Source: Flavobacteriales bacterium (GTDB lineage Bacteria; Bacteroidota; Bacteroidia; Flavobacteriales_D; Sanyastnellaceae). Taken from it: DNA of 46,810 bases. The stretch is from assembly GCA_030729695.1 (NCBI GenBank), contig JANQWV010000041.1, positions 21,643 through 68,452 of the forward strand, given 5' to 3'. The notes below the pieces were generated by a model that searched no databases, was not told the DNA's origin, and saw nothing but the letters and a program-made list of their open reading frames with translations. The first letter of the stretch is position 1; each line of letters starts with the position of its first letter. This document shows positions 35,501 through 44,368 of this stretch, piece by piece. The position numbers and the translations under genes are program-made.

Positions 35501-36514
35501 ATGAGTAAAATTAAATTTGCGGTTATAGGCGCTGGGCATATTGGTAAGCGTCATGCTGAAATGGTTCAACGCAACGAACAAACAGAATTGTCTGCCATGT
35601 GCGACGTTCGTTCACGCGAGGAATGTGGTGTTGCAGAGAATATTCATTTTTATCATTCTCTGGAAGATATGTTGGAGAATGAAGAGGTAGATGTTGTGTG
35701 TATTTGCACGCCGAACGGACTTCATGCTCAACATGCTTTACTTGCTTTGAAAGCTGGAAAGCACGTTGTTGTAGAAAAGCCCATGGCTTTGAACAAAGCT
35801 GATGGAGAGAAAATTATTTTCGAAGCACTTCGCGCAAACAAACAAGTGTTCTGCGTTATGCAAAACAGATACAGTCCGCCAAGTATGTGGATGAAAGAGT
35901 TGATTCAGTCGGGTGTTCTTGGAAAAATTTACATGGTGAACATTGATTTGTTCTGGAACAGAGATGATCGCTATTACAAGAAAGGTGGTTGGAAGGGAAC
36001 GCAAGATTTAGACGGAGGAACTTTGTTCACACAGTTTTCTCACTTCATTGATATTATGTACTGGTTGTTCGGAGATATAGATAATATTCAAGCAAGACTT
36101 CACGATTTCAATCACGCGCATTCAACCGAGTTTGAAGACTCTGGAATTGTTATGTTCGATTTGGTTGAAGGTGGAATGGGTTCAATAAACTTCTCAACGG
36201 CGGTGAGCAGTGTGAACTATGAGAGTAGCCTTACGGTTGTTGCTGAAAAAGGAACAGTGAAAATTGGCGGTCAGTACATGAACGAAGTGGCGTATTGCCA
36301 GATTGAAAATTACACCATGCCTGTTTTGGCCGAAGGTAATCCAGCGAACGACTACGGGCACTACAAGGGTAGTGCAGCGAATCACGTTTACATTATTCAA
36401 AATGTTGTTGAAGCCATTAGCGGTGTTTCGAATATTACAACCAATGCCTTAGAAGGATTGAAAGTTGTTGAAATTATTGAGCGTATTTATTCTGCCGCGA
36501 AGACCAAAAGCTAA
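35501..36514 (+). CDS. Gfo/Idh/MocA oxidoreductase, WlbA-like
   Basis: A 337-residue NAD(P)-dependent sugar oxidoreductase. The nucleotide-binding site is FAVIGAGHIGKRH, the catalytic Lys lies in VVEKPMAL, and DRYYKKGGWKGTQDLDGG and FTQFSHFIDIMYWLFGD match WlbA/WbpB proteins, which oxidise the 3-position of UDP-GlcNAc uronate while making UDP-2,3-diacetamido sugars. The rest of that pathway is not in this window. It is the first gene of a four-gene cassette with flippase, glycosyltransferase and acyltransferase, so a role in surface sugar synthesis is likely. Confidence 0.85.
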   Translation: MSKIKFAVIGAGHIGKRHAEMVQRNEQTELSAMCDVRSREECGVAENIHFYHSLEDMLENEEVDVVCICTPNGLHAQHALLALKAGKHVVVEKPMALNKADGEKIIFEALRANKQVFCVMQNRYSPPSMWMKELIQSGVLGKIYMVNIDLFWNRDDRYYKKGGWKGTQDLDGGTLFTQFSHFIDIMYWLFGDIDNIQARLHDFNHAHSTEFEDSGIVMFDLVEGGMGSINFSTAVSSVNYESSLTVVAEKGTVKIGGQYMNEVAYCQIENYTMPVLAEGNPANDYGHYKGSAANHVYIIQNVVEAISGVSNITTNALEGLKVVEIIERIYSAAKTKS

Positions 36515-36522
36515 GTCATCTC

Positions 36523-37827
36523 ATGAGATACATGTCAGCCTGGTCGTTTACAAAAGTCTTCCGTGGCGAGTACGTTCGTAATGTGCTTACGCTAATGGGT
36601 GGGACTGTGCTAGGCCAAGGTTTAGTTTTTTTGATGTCTCCTTTTGTTACCAGACTTTTTTCTCCGGAAGATTTTACAACGTTGGAACAGTACGTGATGT
36701 TAATTGCTGTGTTAACGCCACTTATTACAGGGAAGTATGAGTTTGCTATTATGTCTCATAGAGATAAGAGTGATGCTCTGCATGTAGTAGGTCTCTCGCT
36801 AAGAGTAGCCTTTTACACATGCCTGTTTTTAATGCTTTTCATGCTTTTTTTCGCGAAGGACGTTTCGTATTGGTTGTCGAATGAATCGATAGGTGTTTTT
36901 TTGTGGACACTTCCAATTGTACTCTTCTTCACTGCGGTTTTTAATATTTTTAATTATTGGTTTTCTCGTCTCAAGCAGTATAAGATAGCTTCGAAAAGTA
37001 AGGTATGGGCTTCGTTTTCTTCAGAGCCATTGAAAATAGCAGCGGGGTGGGGATCGTGGGGATCGATTGGGCTCATATTCTCGACAGTAGTTGCAGCGAT
37101 AGGTAGTGGATTTTATGTTTTTTTTAACTTTCTAAAATCAGAACCCAACGGTCTTAGAAATTTATCGAACGAAAGAATGAAGGCGTTAGCCATACTTCAT
37201 AAAGACTATCCGCTCTTTAGTGTGTGGGGAAGTGTATTAAACAGACTTGCCCAATCGGCACACATAGGCATATTCGCTTTTTATTACGGTCTGCTTGGCA
37301 TTGGCCTTATGGCGCTTTGTAGAAGAATTGTACTTGGACCCCTGAATGTTATTAGCAACTCATATTCACAAGTGTTTTTTCAACGTATATCTGAAATTGA
37401 AAGTCCAGTAGAATTGAAAGCCCTTTATTACAAAGTGTTGTTCCGTTTTTTGATAGTTGCAGGATTCATGATTTTTGTAGTTCAGATGTTACCAACGAAT
37501 ACCATGGGATTTATCTTCGGTCCAGCTTGGTTAAGTTCCCTGGCGTATTTGAAGTATCTCATCTTTTGGTTTGCCTTAAATTTTGTAACGTCGTCGCTGT
37601 CTTTTATTACTTATCGAATAAATATGATGCGTGCGGGACTATTCCTAGACGCTTTGCATTTTGTTTTAGCCATAGTGGCAGTCTATTTAGCTCATGTTTG
37701 GGGAATGAATGAATTAGAGGCAACGAAGTTTTTAGTAATTTCTAAAGTCGTTTATTTCAGCATTAATATCCTGGTAATCCTTTGGTTTTTGGAACGATAC
37801 ACTAAGAAATATCAAGAGAAGGTATGA
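36523..37827 (+). CDS. Polysaccharide flippase (Wzx/MATE-like, MOP superfamily)
   Basis: A 434-residue protein with about twelve membrane segments and the N-terminal GGTVLGQGLVFLMSPFVTR typical of Wzx-type O-antigen or capsule flippases. It would move an undecaprenyl-linked repeat unit across the inner membrane. It begins 8 bases after the WlbA-like stop (an ATG at 36532 is also possible) and overlaps the glycosyltransferase gene by 4 bases. Its DNA looks more AT-rich than that of neighbouring genes (a hand count of one 60-base line, 36841-36900, gives 23 G+C), as is common in glycan clusters. Substrate is unknown. Confidence 0.85.
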   Translation: MRYMSAWSFTKVFRGEYVRNVLTLMGGTVLGQGLVFLMSPFVTRLFSPEDFTTLEQYVMLIAVLTPLITGKYEFAIMSHRDKSDALHVVGLSLRVAFYTCLFLMLFMLFFAKDVSYWLSNESIGVFLWTLPIVLFFTAVFNIFNYWFSRLKQYKIASKSKVWASFSSEPLKIAAGWGSWGSIGLIFSTVVAAIGSGFYVFFNFLKSEPNGLRNLSNERMKALAILHKDYPLFSVWGSVLNRLAQSAHIGIFAFYYGLLGIGLMALCRRIVLGPLNVISNSYSQVFFQRISEIESPVELKALYYKVLFRFLIVAGFMIFVVQMLPTNTMGFIFGPAWLSSLAYLKYLIFWFALNFVTSSLSFITYRINMMRAGLFLDALHFVLAIVAVYLAHVWGMNELEATKFLVISKVVYFSINILVILWFLERYTKKYQEKV

Positions 37828-38963
37828 AAGTAATTTCTCTACTTGTCTCCAATTTCGTGAATGACAATCGCGTGTATCGAATGGCGAAGGGACTTTCAAT
37901 GGCTGGATTTCCCGCAACTGTTGTAGCTTGGAAAAAGGGAGATGTAGCAACGAAAGAGTGCTTTAATGGCGTCGATGTAGAGAGAGTGGAGCTGAGTTCG
38001 CTGAATTGGAAAGTTCCAAGGTTGCTGCTGGGTCGACTTCATTATTTAGAGTACACCACTCGCGTGATAGCTAGATATAGACATGTAGATGTGTGGCATT
38101 GCAACGATTATGAGGCTTACGTTATTGGTGTTCTTGCAAAAATGACAAGACCTAAATTGAAGTTAGTTTATGATTGTCATGAATTAGAGTCCCACAGGAA
38201 CGGGAAAAGTTGGTTTATGAAAATCTTAGTGCGAACATTTGAGCATATGTTTATCAAATGGTCGAGGTTGGTTATTACTGTAAGTCCATCTATTAGGGAG
38301 TATTATAAGACCGTCTTTAATTTGAAAGAGGTTGCCCTTATTCGAAATCTTCCAAACGAAATGAACGTATTGCGTTCGAATACACTTCGCGAGAAGTTAG
38401 GCTTGGAAAATAATCAAAGGATTTTTCTTTACCAAGGCATGTTGGGAAAAGGCAGGGGTATTGAAGTTTTGTTAAGTGCGTTTCAAGCAAGGAAAGATAA
38501 GGATGCTGTAATTGTGTTTATGGGATTCGGCGTGTTGAAAGAGACGATTGAAACTTGCGCATTGACAAACAAGAATATCTTCTTTGTTCCTGCGGTATCC
38601 TATTCCGATATTCCATTGTATACAGGCAGTGCAGATGTTGGACTGAACTCAGTAGAGCCAACTTGTTTAAGTTACAAGTATTCACTTCCGAATAAATTGT
38701 TCGAGTATATCCAATCCGAGATTCCTGTCCTTACGAATCCTTTGCCCGATTGTGCTGCCTTGGTGAATGAGTATGCAGTTGGAAGAGTTATCCCTGCGTG
38801 GAATATAGAATCGATCAACGAAGTGGTGAATAGCATGTTAACAGAAGACTTAAGTCTTTATCAGTCGAAATTAAAAGCTGCAAAGAAAGTTTTGAATTGG
38901 GAAGTGGAGGAGCAAGTTTTAATTTCGGCATATAAATCAAATTTGAATGCAAGTAGTCATTGA
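37824..38963 (+). CDS. Glycosyltransferase, GT4/GT-B type
   Basis: A 379-residue GT-B transferase. The N-terminal half has FVNDNRVYRMAKGLSMAG and HCNDYEAYVIGVLA; the C-terminal half has IFLYQGMLGKGRGIEVLL and PNKLFEYIQSEIPVLT, the region that in GT4 enzymes binds the nucleotide sugar (with Glu in FEY). It would add a sugar to the growing surface glycan. It overlaps the flippase gene by 4 bases and the next gene by 17 bases, confirming an operon. Donor and acceptor are unknown. Confidence 0.86.
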   Translation: MKVISLLVSNFVNDNRVYRMAKGLSMAGFPATVVAWKKGDVATKECFNGVDVERVELSSLNWKVPRLLLGRLHYLEYTTRVIARYRHVDVWHCNDYEAYVIGVLAKMTRPKLKLVYDCHELESHRNGKSWFMKILVRTFEHMFIKWSRLVITVSPSIREYYKTVFNLKEVALIRNLPNEMNVLRSNTLREKLGLENNQRIFLYQGMLGKGRGIEVLLSAFQARKDKDAVIVFMGFGVLKETIETCALTNKNIFFVPAVSYSDIPLYTGSADVGLNSVEPTCLSYKYSLPNKLFEYIQSEIPVLTNPLPDCAALVNEYAVGRVIPAWNIESINEVVNSMLTEDLSLYQSKLKAAKKVLNWEVEEQVLISAYKSNLNASSH

Positions 38964-39840
38964 GTCTTCGTCAGGAGCTATTGCTCAATGGGAGAAAAAG
39001 GGGTTTCCTGTTTTTCTGCGCGAAGCATACGGCTCTGAATTGCTCCTATTGAAGTTCTTGGAAGATGCAGAAGTGATTGCAGTGATGTGGGTTTGGGAGT
39101 CTGGTAAGAAGTTGATGAATAGCCTCATTACACCGCCTTTCTCTCCAAATTGTTGGCTCACATTTTTAACCGACTACGACAAGCCTGCTACCAAACGCGC
39201 AAAAGAGAAGGAAGTTCAAAAGGTTTTACTTGCTTTTGTTGAAAATGGAAAGTGGGGTTATTGGAAGTTTGATTTTCCTGTTGAGTTTACCGATTTTCAG
39301 GAAGCCATATGGAAAGGTACCCTTCCAAAAACAAAGTATACGTATCGCATTTTAGATTTGCAGAATTGGGAAGAGAAGATCGATTCAAAGCTTCGGAACA
39401 AGTTGAAGCGCTTTTCAGATTTTACATTTGAAGTTAGACCTTTCGGTGAAGATGAAATGAAGTTGTTCATGTCTTCAAGTGCAGCGAAAGGAGTGGCTCA
39501 TGAGCAATTGCTAGCGAAGTTTAATTCATTGAACTCAGCCTCTGCCTTCACGGTTATTGCGGAAGGTGGGCAGTATCAAGCGTTCTGTGCAATTGTAGAC
39601 GATGTCTGTTATTATTTGGTTTCGAGTAACGCCAAGAACGACAACGCCCTTTCAGCGTGTGGGGTAAAGTTTTGTATTGAAGAAGGTGTTCGGAGAGGGT
39701 GTTCTTCTTTCGATTTCGAAGGGTCTATGATTCCAGAAATTGAAGTGTTTTTCAGATCCTTTGGTGGCGATCTTCTTCCTTATTTTTCAATTGAAGGCGG
39801 AAAGGGAATGGCTTATCTCATTCGCAAAATGATCAAATAA
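38947..39840 (+). CDS. GNAT/FemAB-like acyltransferase
   Basis: A 297-residue protein. The C-terminal half (about 130-290) has a FemAB/GNAT-like (acetyltransferase, PF13480-type) pattern: LRNKLKRFSDFTFEVRPF, FCAIVDDVCYYLVSSNAKND, then CSSFDFEGSMIPEIEVFFRSFGG. In glycan clusters such proteins often add acyl or aminoacyl groups to the sugar. It overlaps the glycosyltransferase gene by 17 bases and ends in a terminator. The exact donor is unknown, so only the fold is claimed. Confidence 0.65.
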   Translation: MQVVIESSSGAIAQWEKKGFPVFLREAYGSELLLLKFLEDAEVIAVMWVWESGKKLMNSLITPPFSPNCWLTFLTDYDKPATKRAKEKEVQKVLLAFVENGKWGYWKFDFPVEFTDFQEAIWKGTLPKTKYTYRILDLQNWEEKIDSKLRNKLKRFSDFTFEVRPFGEDEMKLFMSSSAAKGVAHEQLLAKFNSLNSASAFTVIAEGGQYQAFCAIVDDVCYYLVSSNAKNDNALSACGVKFCIEEGVRRGCSSFDFEGSMIPEIEVFFRSFGGDLLPYFSIEGGKGMAYLIRKMIK

Positions 39841-39864
39841 AAAAGCCATCCGAAGATGGCTTTT
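39841..39864. terminator. Intrinsic terminator after the glycan cassette
   Basis: AAAAGCCATC (39841-39850) pairs with GATGGCTTTT (39855-39864) around a CGAA loop, a perfect 10-bp stem ending in a T-run. It lies between convergent genes and works in both directions. Confidence 0.85.
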
Positions 39865-39882
39865 CATTCAACATGAAAGATA

Positions 39883-40599
39883 TTAATTCGCGTATTGCGA
39901 GTAAGTCACTTGATATTCTTTGTTATCCATAAACCACTCTTTTCCTAATTCCAACCAAACTTTCGCTTCGGCTGAATTTCCTTCGGTGTAGAGTTTTTCA
40001 GAATAGTAGATGATTGCGTTTTTCAATAAATCTTTCTGACCTTTTACTTCAACAGAACAGGTCTTGTCGGTCAATAACTTCTTTGCAGTCTTGTAAGCGT
40101 TTTCCGCTTCTTTCTTTTGCTTCGCGCCCTGGAAAGAAACTCCAAGCATGATCCAAGCTCCGGCGTCATTCGCATCCCAGTCGATTAAGTAGTCGTAAAG
40201 TGTTTTGCTTTTCGTGTACTTCATTGCGTCTAGCATAACCTCTGCCTCACTAATTGCAGTGTTGCGTAATTCTGTGAAGTAATCTTCATGTTCCGCGTAG
40301 AATGTTTTGTTTTTGTCTTTCGAAGAATACTTCGAAGCGTACTTGTAGCAGTCCTTTCCAGCAGTCGGGAACTTCTCTTTGAACTCGTCACGCTTGGACA
40401 TTTCGTAATAGCAACGGCTCATGAAAAGGTAAGGAAGTGGATCCTTTTTTGTCTTTTCGTTCAACGTGTATTTCTCTGCTTTGTATAAACACTTTTCGTA
40501 TTTCTCATCTACGAACATGGCAAGCAAATCTGGATAGTCTGTCTGCGCGATGCTCTGAAGAGAGCCGAGTAAAAAGACGAATAACAATAATTTTTTCAT
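39883..40599 (-). CDS. Exported TPR-like protein
   Basis: A 238-residue protein with signal peptide MKKLLLFVFLLGSLQSIA. The remainder consists of alpha-helices with loose tetratricopeptide-like pattern (WIMLGVSFQGAKQKKEAENAYKTAKKLL, WLELGKEWF), suggesting a periplasmic or surface protein-interaction scaffold. I do not recognise a family. It is a single gene separated from its neighbours by a terminator and the intergenic region 40600-40769, so it is probably its own transcription unit. Confidence 0.7.
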   Translation of the reverse strand: MKKLLLFVFLLGSLQSIAQTDYPDLLAMFVDEKYEKCLYKAEKYTLNEKTKKDPLPYLFMSRCYYEMSKRDEFKEKFPTAGKDCYKYASKYSSKDKNKTFYAEHEDYFTELRNTAISEAEVMLDAMKYTKSKTLYDYLIDWDANDAGAWIMLGVSFQGAKQKKEAENAYKTAKKLLTDKTCSVEVKGQKDLLKNAIIYYSEKLYTEGNSAEAKVWLELGKEWFMDNKEYQVTYSQYAN

Positions 40600-40668
40600 A
40601 GGAGTAATTTTTTGGACATAGCCAAATACAATGCCTAAGGTAAGAACAGAATGTATTCAAGCCAAATT

Positions 40669-40685
40669 CATTGAGAAATTCAATG
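40669..40685. repeat. Inverted repeat in the TonB-receptor upstream region
   Basis: CATTGA and TCAATG flank GAAAT. A second, imperfect dyad (AAATTCATT near 40664 and AATGAAATTT near 40694) encloses it. Both lie in the longest gene-free stretch (40600-40769), upstream of the promoter at 40715-40748, and could be an operator. Confidence 0.35.
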
Positions 40686-40714
40686 TTTGTTTGAATGAAA
40701 TTTATTGGGAAACC

Positions 40715-40748
40715 TTGTGAAATAAAGCATTGAAGTATCTTATCTTCG
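40715..40748 (+). promoter_or_regulatory. Putative promoter of the TonB-dependent receptor gene
   Basis: TTG at 40715-40717 is 23 bases upstream of TATCTTCG at 40741-40748, one mismatch from TAnnTTTG. The -7 element ends 21 bases before ATG 40770. Confidence 0.55.
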
Positions 40749-40769
40749 CGGCTATCTGAATTGAAAATC

Positions 40770-43088
40770 ATGAAGTTGAAGAATATCTTTTTTGTTTTGG
40801 CTTTGTTGGCTGGGTTTGTTGCTCAAGCTCAGGACTGCACCATTCGTGGATTTGTGAAGAGCAAAGAGAAGGGAGAACCCATCTTAATGGCCTTGGTTGC
40901 TTTAGAGGGAACCACTGTTGGTACCAATACCGATGAGAACGGTTATTTCAGCTTGACCAAATTACAACCGGGTACGTATTACCTTTTTGTGAAGGTGATT
41001 AACTTCAATGAATACAGAGACACCATTACAGTGAAACAAGGTCAGTTGGTTTCGACCAATATTTCACTCGAGTCGGGGTCAAACATGATGGGTATCTTGG
41101 AGATTAGCGATCAACGTTCAGAGCAAATCAACAACGTAAATATTTCATCGGAAACATTACGTCCGAAGGATTTCAAACGTGTTCCTTCGTTTGGTGGACA
41201 GACAGATATTGTTCAGGTGTTGACTACACTTCCCGGCTTCATATCTACAGGAGACCAAGGGGGACAGGTGTTCGTTCGTGGAGGTAGTCCCGTTCAAAAT
41301 AAAGTGGTTTTAGATGGAATGATTGTGTACAACCCTTTCCACAGTATAGGTTTGTTCTCGGTATTTGATACCGATATTATTTCGAATGCTAATGTATATA
41401 CCGGAGGTTTTGGAGCTCAATTCGGAGGAAGAATTTCTTCTGTAATTGATATTACTACTCGCGATGGAAATAAAAAAGGTCACGACGGAAAGATAGGTTT
41501 TAGTCCGTTCGGAGGAAAAATTCAGTTGGAAGGTCCTTTGAAAAAATTGGCGAAAAATGGAAGTGGAATTTCGTACATCTTAAGTGCAAAGAACAGTTAC
41601 TTAGACAAGACTTCACCGAAGGTGTATCCGTTTGTGAACGACGGTAATGGATTGCCTTTTGCCTATACAGACTTGTATGGAAAATTGTCTTTTGGTGGAT
41701 CGAACGGAAGTAAGTTCAATTTGTTCGGATTTTCATTTGACGATAAGGTTACCAAGTATCAGGCGCTTTCTAATTTAAATTGGAAGAACGTGGGTACGGG
41801 TGGAAATTTCGTAGTAGTGCCAACCAGCTCACCAGTATTAATTAACGGAAATTTTGCTTGGAGTAAGTATAACGTTCTTTTGCAAGAAGAAACGGTGCCC
41901 GATCGTAAGAGCGGAATTACTTCGTTCAATTTCGGATTGGATTTCAATTACAGTGTTGGGAAAGATGCGATAAAATACGGAGTGGAAGTCGTTGGTTTTT
42001 CTACCAATTTCAATACATTCAATCCACTTGGAGTGCGAATAGATGTAGAGCAGAACACTACCGAGTTGAACGGTTTTATTTCCTATAAAATTAACAGAAA
42101 GAAAATTATTATTGAACCTGGATTCCGCGTGCAATATTACAGCTCGCTTTCTGCTGTCTCTCCTGAGCCTCGTATTGGTATGAAGTACAAGATGTCTGAG
42201 CGCTTGCGCTTGAAGACAGCAGCGGGTCTATACTCTCAGAACTTAATGGCGACCAACAGCGATAGAGATATCGTGAATTTATTCTATGGCTTCTTAGCTA
42301 GCCCAGATGAAATTCAGAATACCATGACTACGCCAAATGGAGAGGTTGTAGATATTGCAAACTCCCTTCAAAAGGCTTCGCATTTAGTTGCCGGATTTGA
42401 GTTTGACATTACTGAAGAGTTGAATTTGAATGTGGAAGGGTATTACCGTAATTTCAAGCAGGTAACGAATACGAATAGAAATAAGATTTTCCCTGACGAC
42501 GCTGACAACCAAGACAAGCCTGAGTTGTTGCGTAAGGATTTTATTCTGGAAAGTGGATTTGCAAAGGGTATAGACGTTGTATTGAAATACGCTACCAAGC
42601 ATTCAAACATCAATGTGGTTTATTCGATTATGAATGTTGACCGTTGGGATGGATTACGCTGGTATGACCCTGTATTCGATCGCAGACACAACGTGAACGT
42701 TGTTGCATCTCATTCTTGGGGTAAGAACGACAGTTGGGAGGTAAGTGCGCGTTGGAACTTGGGTAGTGGACTTCCATTTACTCAGACACAAGGCGGATAT
42801 GAGCCACCGACGTTGAGCGGAGGAATTTCAACGGATTACATTTACACGAACTCAAACACATTAGGTATTCAATACGCTCCTTTGAATGAAGGGAGATTGC
42901 CATGGTACCACAGAATGGATGCGAACCTTCGTAAGACATACAAATGGGAGAAATCTACGTTGGAGTTGAACTTCGGTTTAACGAATGCATACAACAGAGC
43001 GAACGTGTTTTATATCGATCGTGTAACTTCTAAACGTGTGGATCAATTGCCAATGCTTCCGTCTATTGGTCTTGAGATGTCGTTCTAG
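40770..43088 (+). CDS. TonB-dependent receptor with carboxypeptidase-like N-domain
   Basis: About 772 residues from ATG 40770, which opens a signal peptide (MKLKNIFFVLALLAGFVAQA). Residues about 22-105 form a carboxypeptidase-D regulatory-like domain (IRGFVKSKEKGEPI, GTNTDENGYFSL, PGTYYLFVK). A plug domain follows (LPGFISTGDQGGQVFVRGG, PVQNKVVLDGMIVYNPFH, AQFGGRISSVIDI), then the beta-barrel ending LPSIGLEMSF. It imports a large substrate across the outer membrane using TonB energy. No SusD-like partner is adjacent, so it is not a typical polysaccharide-utilisation pair. Substrate is unknown. Confidence 0.93.
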   Translation: MKLKNIFFVLALLAGFVAQAQDCTIRGFVKSKEKGEPILMALVALEGTTVGTNTDENGYFSLTKLQPGTYYLFVKVINFNEYRDTITVKQGQLVSTNISLESGSNMMGILEISDQRSEQINNVNISSETLRPKDFKRVPSFGGQTDIVQVLTTLPGFISTGDQGGQVFVRGGSPVQNKVVLDGMIVYNPFHSIGLFSVFDTDIISNANVYTGGFGAQFGGRISSVIDITTRDGNKKGHDGKIGFSPFGGKIQLEGPLKKLAKNGSGISYILSAKNSYLDKTSPKVYPFVNDGNGLPFAYTDLYGKLSFGGSNGSKFNLFGFSFDDKVTKYQALSNLNWKNVGTGGNFVVVPTSSPVLINGNFAWSKYNVLLQEETVPDRKSGITSFNFGLDFNYSVGKDAIKYGVEVVGFSTNFNTFNPLGVRIDVEQNTTELNGFISYKINRKKIIIEPGFRVQYYSSLSAVSPEPRIGMKYKMSERLRLKTAAGLYSQNLMATNSDRDIVNLFYGFLASPDEIQNTMTTPNGEVVDIANSLQKASHLVAGFEFDITEELNLNVEGYYRNFKQVTNTNRNKIFPDDADNQDKPELLRKDFILESGFAKGIDVVLKYATKHSNINVVYSIMNVDRWDGLRWYDPVFDRRHNVNVVASHSWGKNDSWEVSARWNLGSGLPFTQTQGGYEPPTLSGGISTDYIYTNSNTLGIQYAPLNEGRLPWYHRMDANLRKTYKWEKSTLELNFGLTNAYNRANVFYIDRVTSKRVDQLPMLPSIGLEMSF

Positions 43089-43990
43089 TCGTTTCTTTTT
43101 CCAACCAAATAAACCCCTGCGAAAATGAGCAGGGCGAAGAGGATTTTCTCTACCGTAATGCTTGCGGTGTGATCTTGGTTTCCTATTCCCGCAAACAAAA
43201 ATGCAAACACGCCGGCCAATAATGGTTGAAGGTAAATGTATGCGCTCGTTACGGTGGGAGACACCTTGCTTAGGGCGTATATATTCAGCAAGTAGGCGAG
43301 GAATGTAACAGCAACTATGATGAAGGCTAAACTCATCCAATGCAGCGGTGTGAGTGTTCCCCAAGCAATTGAGCTTGCATCGGAATATCCAATGGGTAGA
43401 ATGAAAAGCAGTCCACAAGCGAAGATCCAAGTAATTGCCGTAATGGGTTTGTATTTTTTCATGAGCCTGGGCGCAGTGGTTAAATACAAACCGTACGAAA
43501 GGGAGTTAATTAAAATATAAAGATCTCCTCTTAGATAGTCTGCGCTCGCTTCGAACGGAGCGCGAAGAAGAATAATCCCCAGGGCTCCAACGGAACCGAG
43601 CAGAATTCCAGAGGCGGTCATGAGAGACGGCCATTTTCTTTTTCCAACAAAATAAAGAACGGCCACCAGAATGGGGTTGGTGCACATAATAATGGAAGCG
43701 TTCACAGGAGTGGTGAGCGAAAGCCCATTGAAGAAAAACAATTGGTTGGTAGCAACGCCCGTTAATCCGCAAAAGAGGAAAAGTGGAACGTCGCGCAATT
43801 TGGGAATCTCGAGAAACTTGAAAGAAACCAAAAAGAAAAGCACCAACGCACCCGATACACGAAGAACAATGAATGCATTGGGGCCAATGGGATTAGGCAT
43901 GACCCATTTCGCAATGAGGTAGTTCGCGCTGTATATGAGCGCAACTGCGAGCAAGGCTAGATGAGCACCTAGGTTCTTGTTATTTGCCAC
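43085..43990 (-). CDS. EamA/DMT family transporter
   Basis: A 301-residue protein from GTG 43990 with about ten membrane helices in two EamA repeats (LIYSANYLIAKWVMP, and SPTVTSAYIYLQPLLAG in the second). The family exports metabolites or drugs; the substrate cannot be told from sequence. A -7-like element lies upstream, overlapping the stop codon of the ArsC-like gene. Its stop overlaps the TonB-receptor stop by 4 bases, convergently. Confidence 0.9.
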   Translation of the reverse strand: MANNKNLGAHLALLAVALIYSANYLIAKWVMPNPIGPNAFIVLRVSGALVLFFLVSFKFLEIPKLRDVPLFLFCGLTGVATNQLFFFNGLSLTTPVNASIIMCTNPILVAVLYFVGKRKWPSLMTASGILLGSVGALGIILLRAPFEASADYLRGDLYILINSLSYGLYLTTAPRLMKKYKPITAITWIFACGLLFILPIGYSDASSIAWGTLTPLHWMSLAFIIVAVTFLAYLLNIYALSKVSPTVTSAYIYLQPLLAGVFAFLFAGIGNQDHTASITVEKILFALLIFAGVYLVGKRND

Positions 43991-43994
43991 CGGG

Positions 43995-44002
43995 CAAAAT
44001 TA
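43995..44002 (-). promoter_or_regulatory. Putative -7 element of the EamA gene
   Basis: The complement reads TAATTTTG and ends exactly 4 bases before GTG 43990. Its first three bases are the stop codon of the ArsC-like gene. No -33 TTG was found. Confidence 0.4.
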
Positions 44003-44359
44003 TTTCTTTTGAAGAAAAGCTTTCGCTGCGGCTACAACCTTAGGCGCGTTGCCAATGAAGATTTGATCGTTGAAGATCAAAACTGGGCGCTTTAAGAAGG
44101 TGTATTCTTTCAAAATATATTTTTTATATTCCTTTTCAGAAAGTGTCTTTTCATTCAAGCCGAGTTCACGATACTTCAATGCGCGACGGCTGAAAAGCGC
44201 TTCGTAGCTTCCCGCTAGGGCGTGCATTTCAGTGAGTTGCTCTTCAGTAATTGAAGAGGTTTTAATGTCTTGAAGTTCTGTTCCTTTCGGAAGCGGACTT
44301 AATTCATTAATGATATTCTGACAAGTGCCACAGTTGGCGAGGTGGTATATTTTTTTCAT
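44000..44359 (-). CDS. ArsC/Spx-like thioredoxin-fold protein
   Basis: A 119-residue ArsC/Spx/YffB-family protein. The N-terminal redox motif is CGTC (Cys10 and Cys13), close to Spx-type CxxC rather than the CxxxxxR of arsenate reductase. KRPVLIFNDQIFIGN is the conserved C-terminal block (cis-Pro strand). It may be a thiol oxidoreductase or a stress regulator; arsenate reduction is not supported. It follows marC by 9 bases. Confidence 0.85.
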   Translation of the reverse strand: MKKIYHLANCGTCQNIINELSPLPKGTELQDIKTSSITEEQLTEMHALAGSYEALFSRRALKYRELGLNEKTLSEKEYKKYILKEYTFLKRPVLIFNDQIFIGNAPKVVAAAKAFLQKK

Positions 44360-44368
44360 GTTGAAATA

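Noticed and set aside
42978-43430. A 150-codon minus-strand open frame crossing the TonB-receptor end and EamA gene
   Set aside because: The EamA gene is read in another frame with clear membrane helices, and this frame gives a Cys/His-rich sequence of no known kind.
44000-44359. Arsenate reductase (arsC) function
   Set aside because: The CGTC motif is of Spx/thioredoxin-like type, and there is no arsenic operon nearby.
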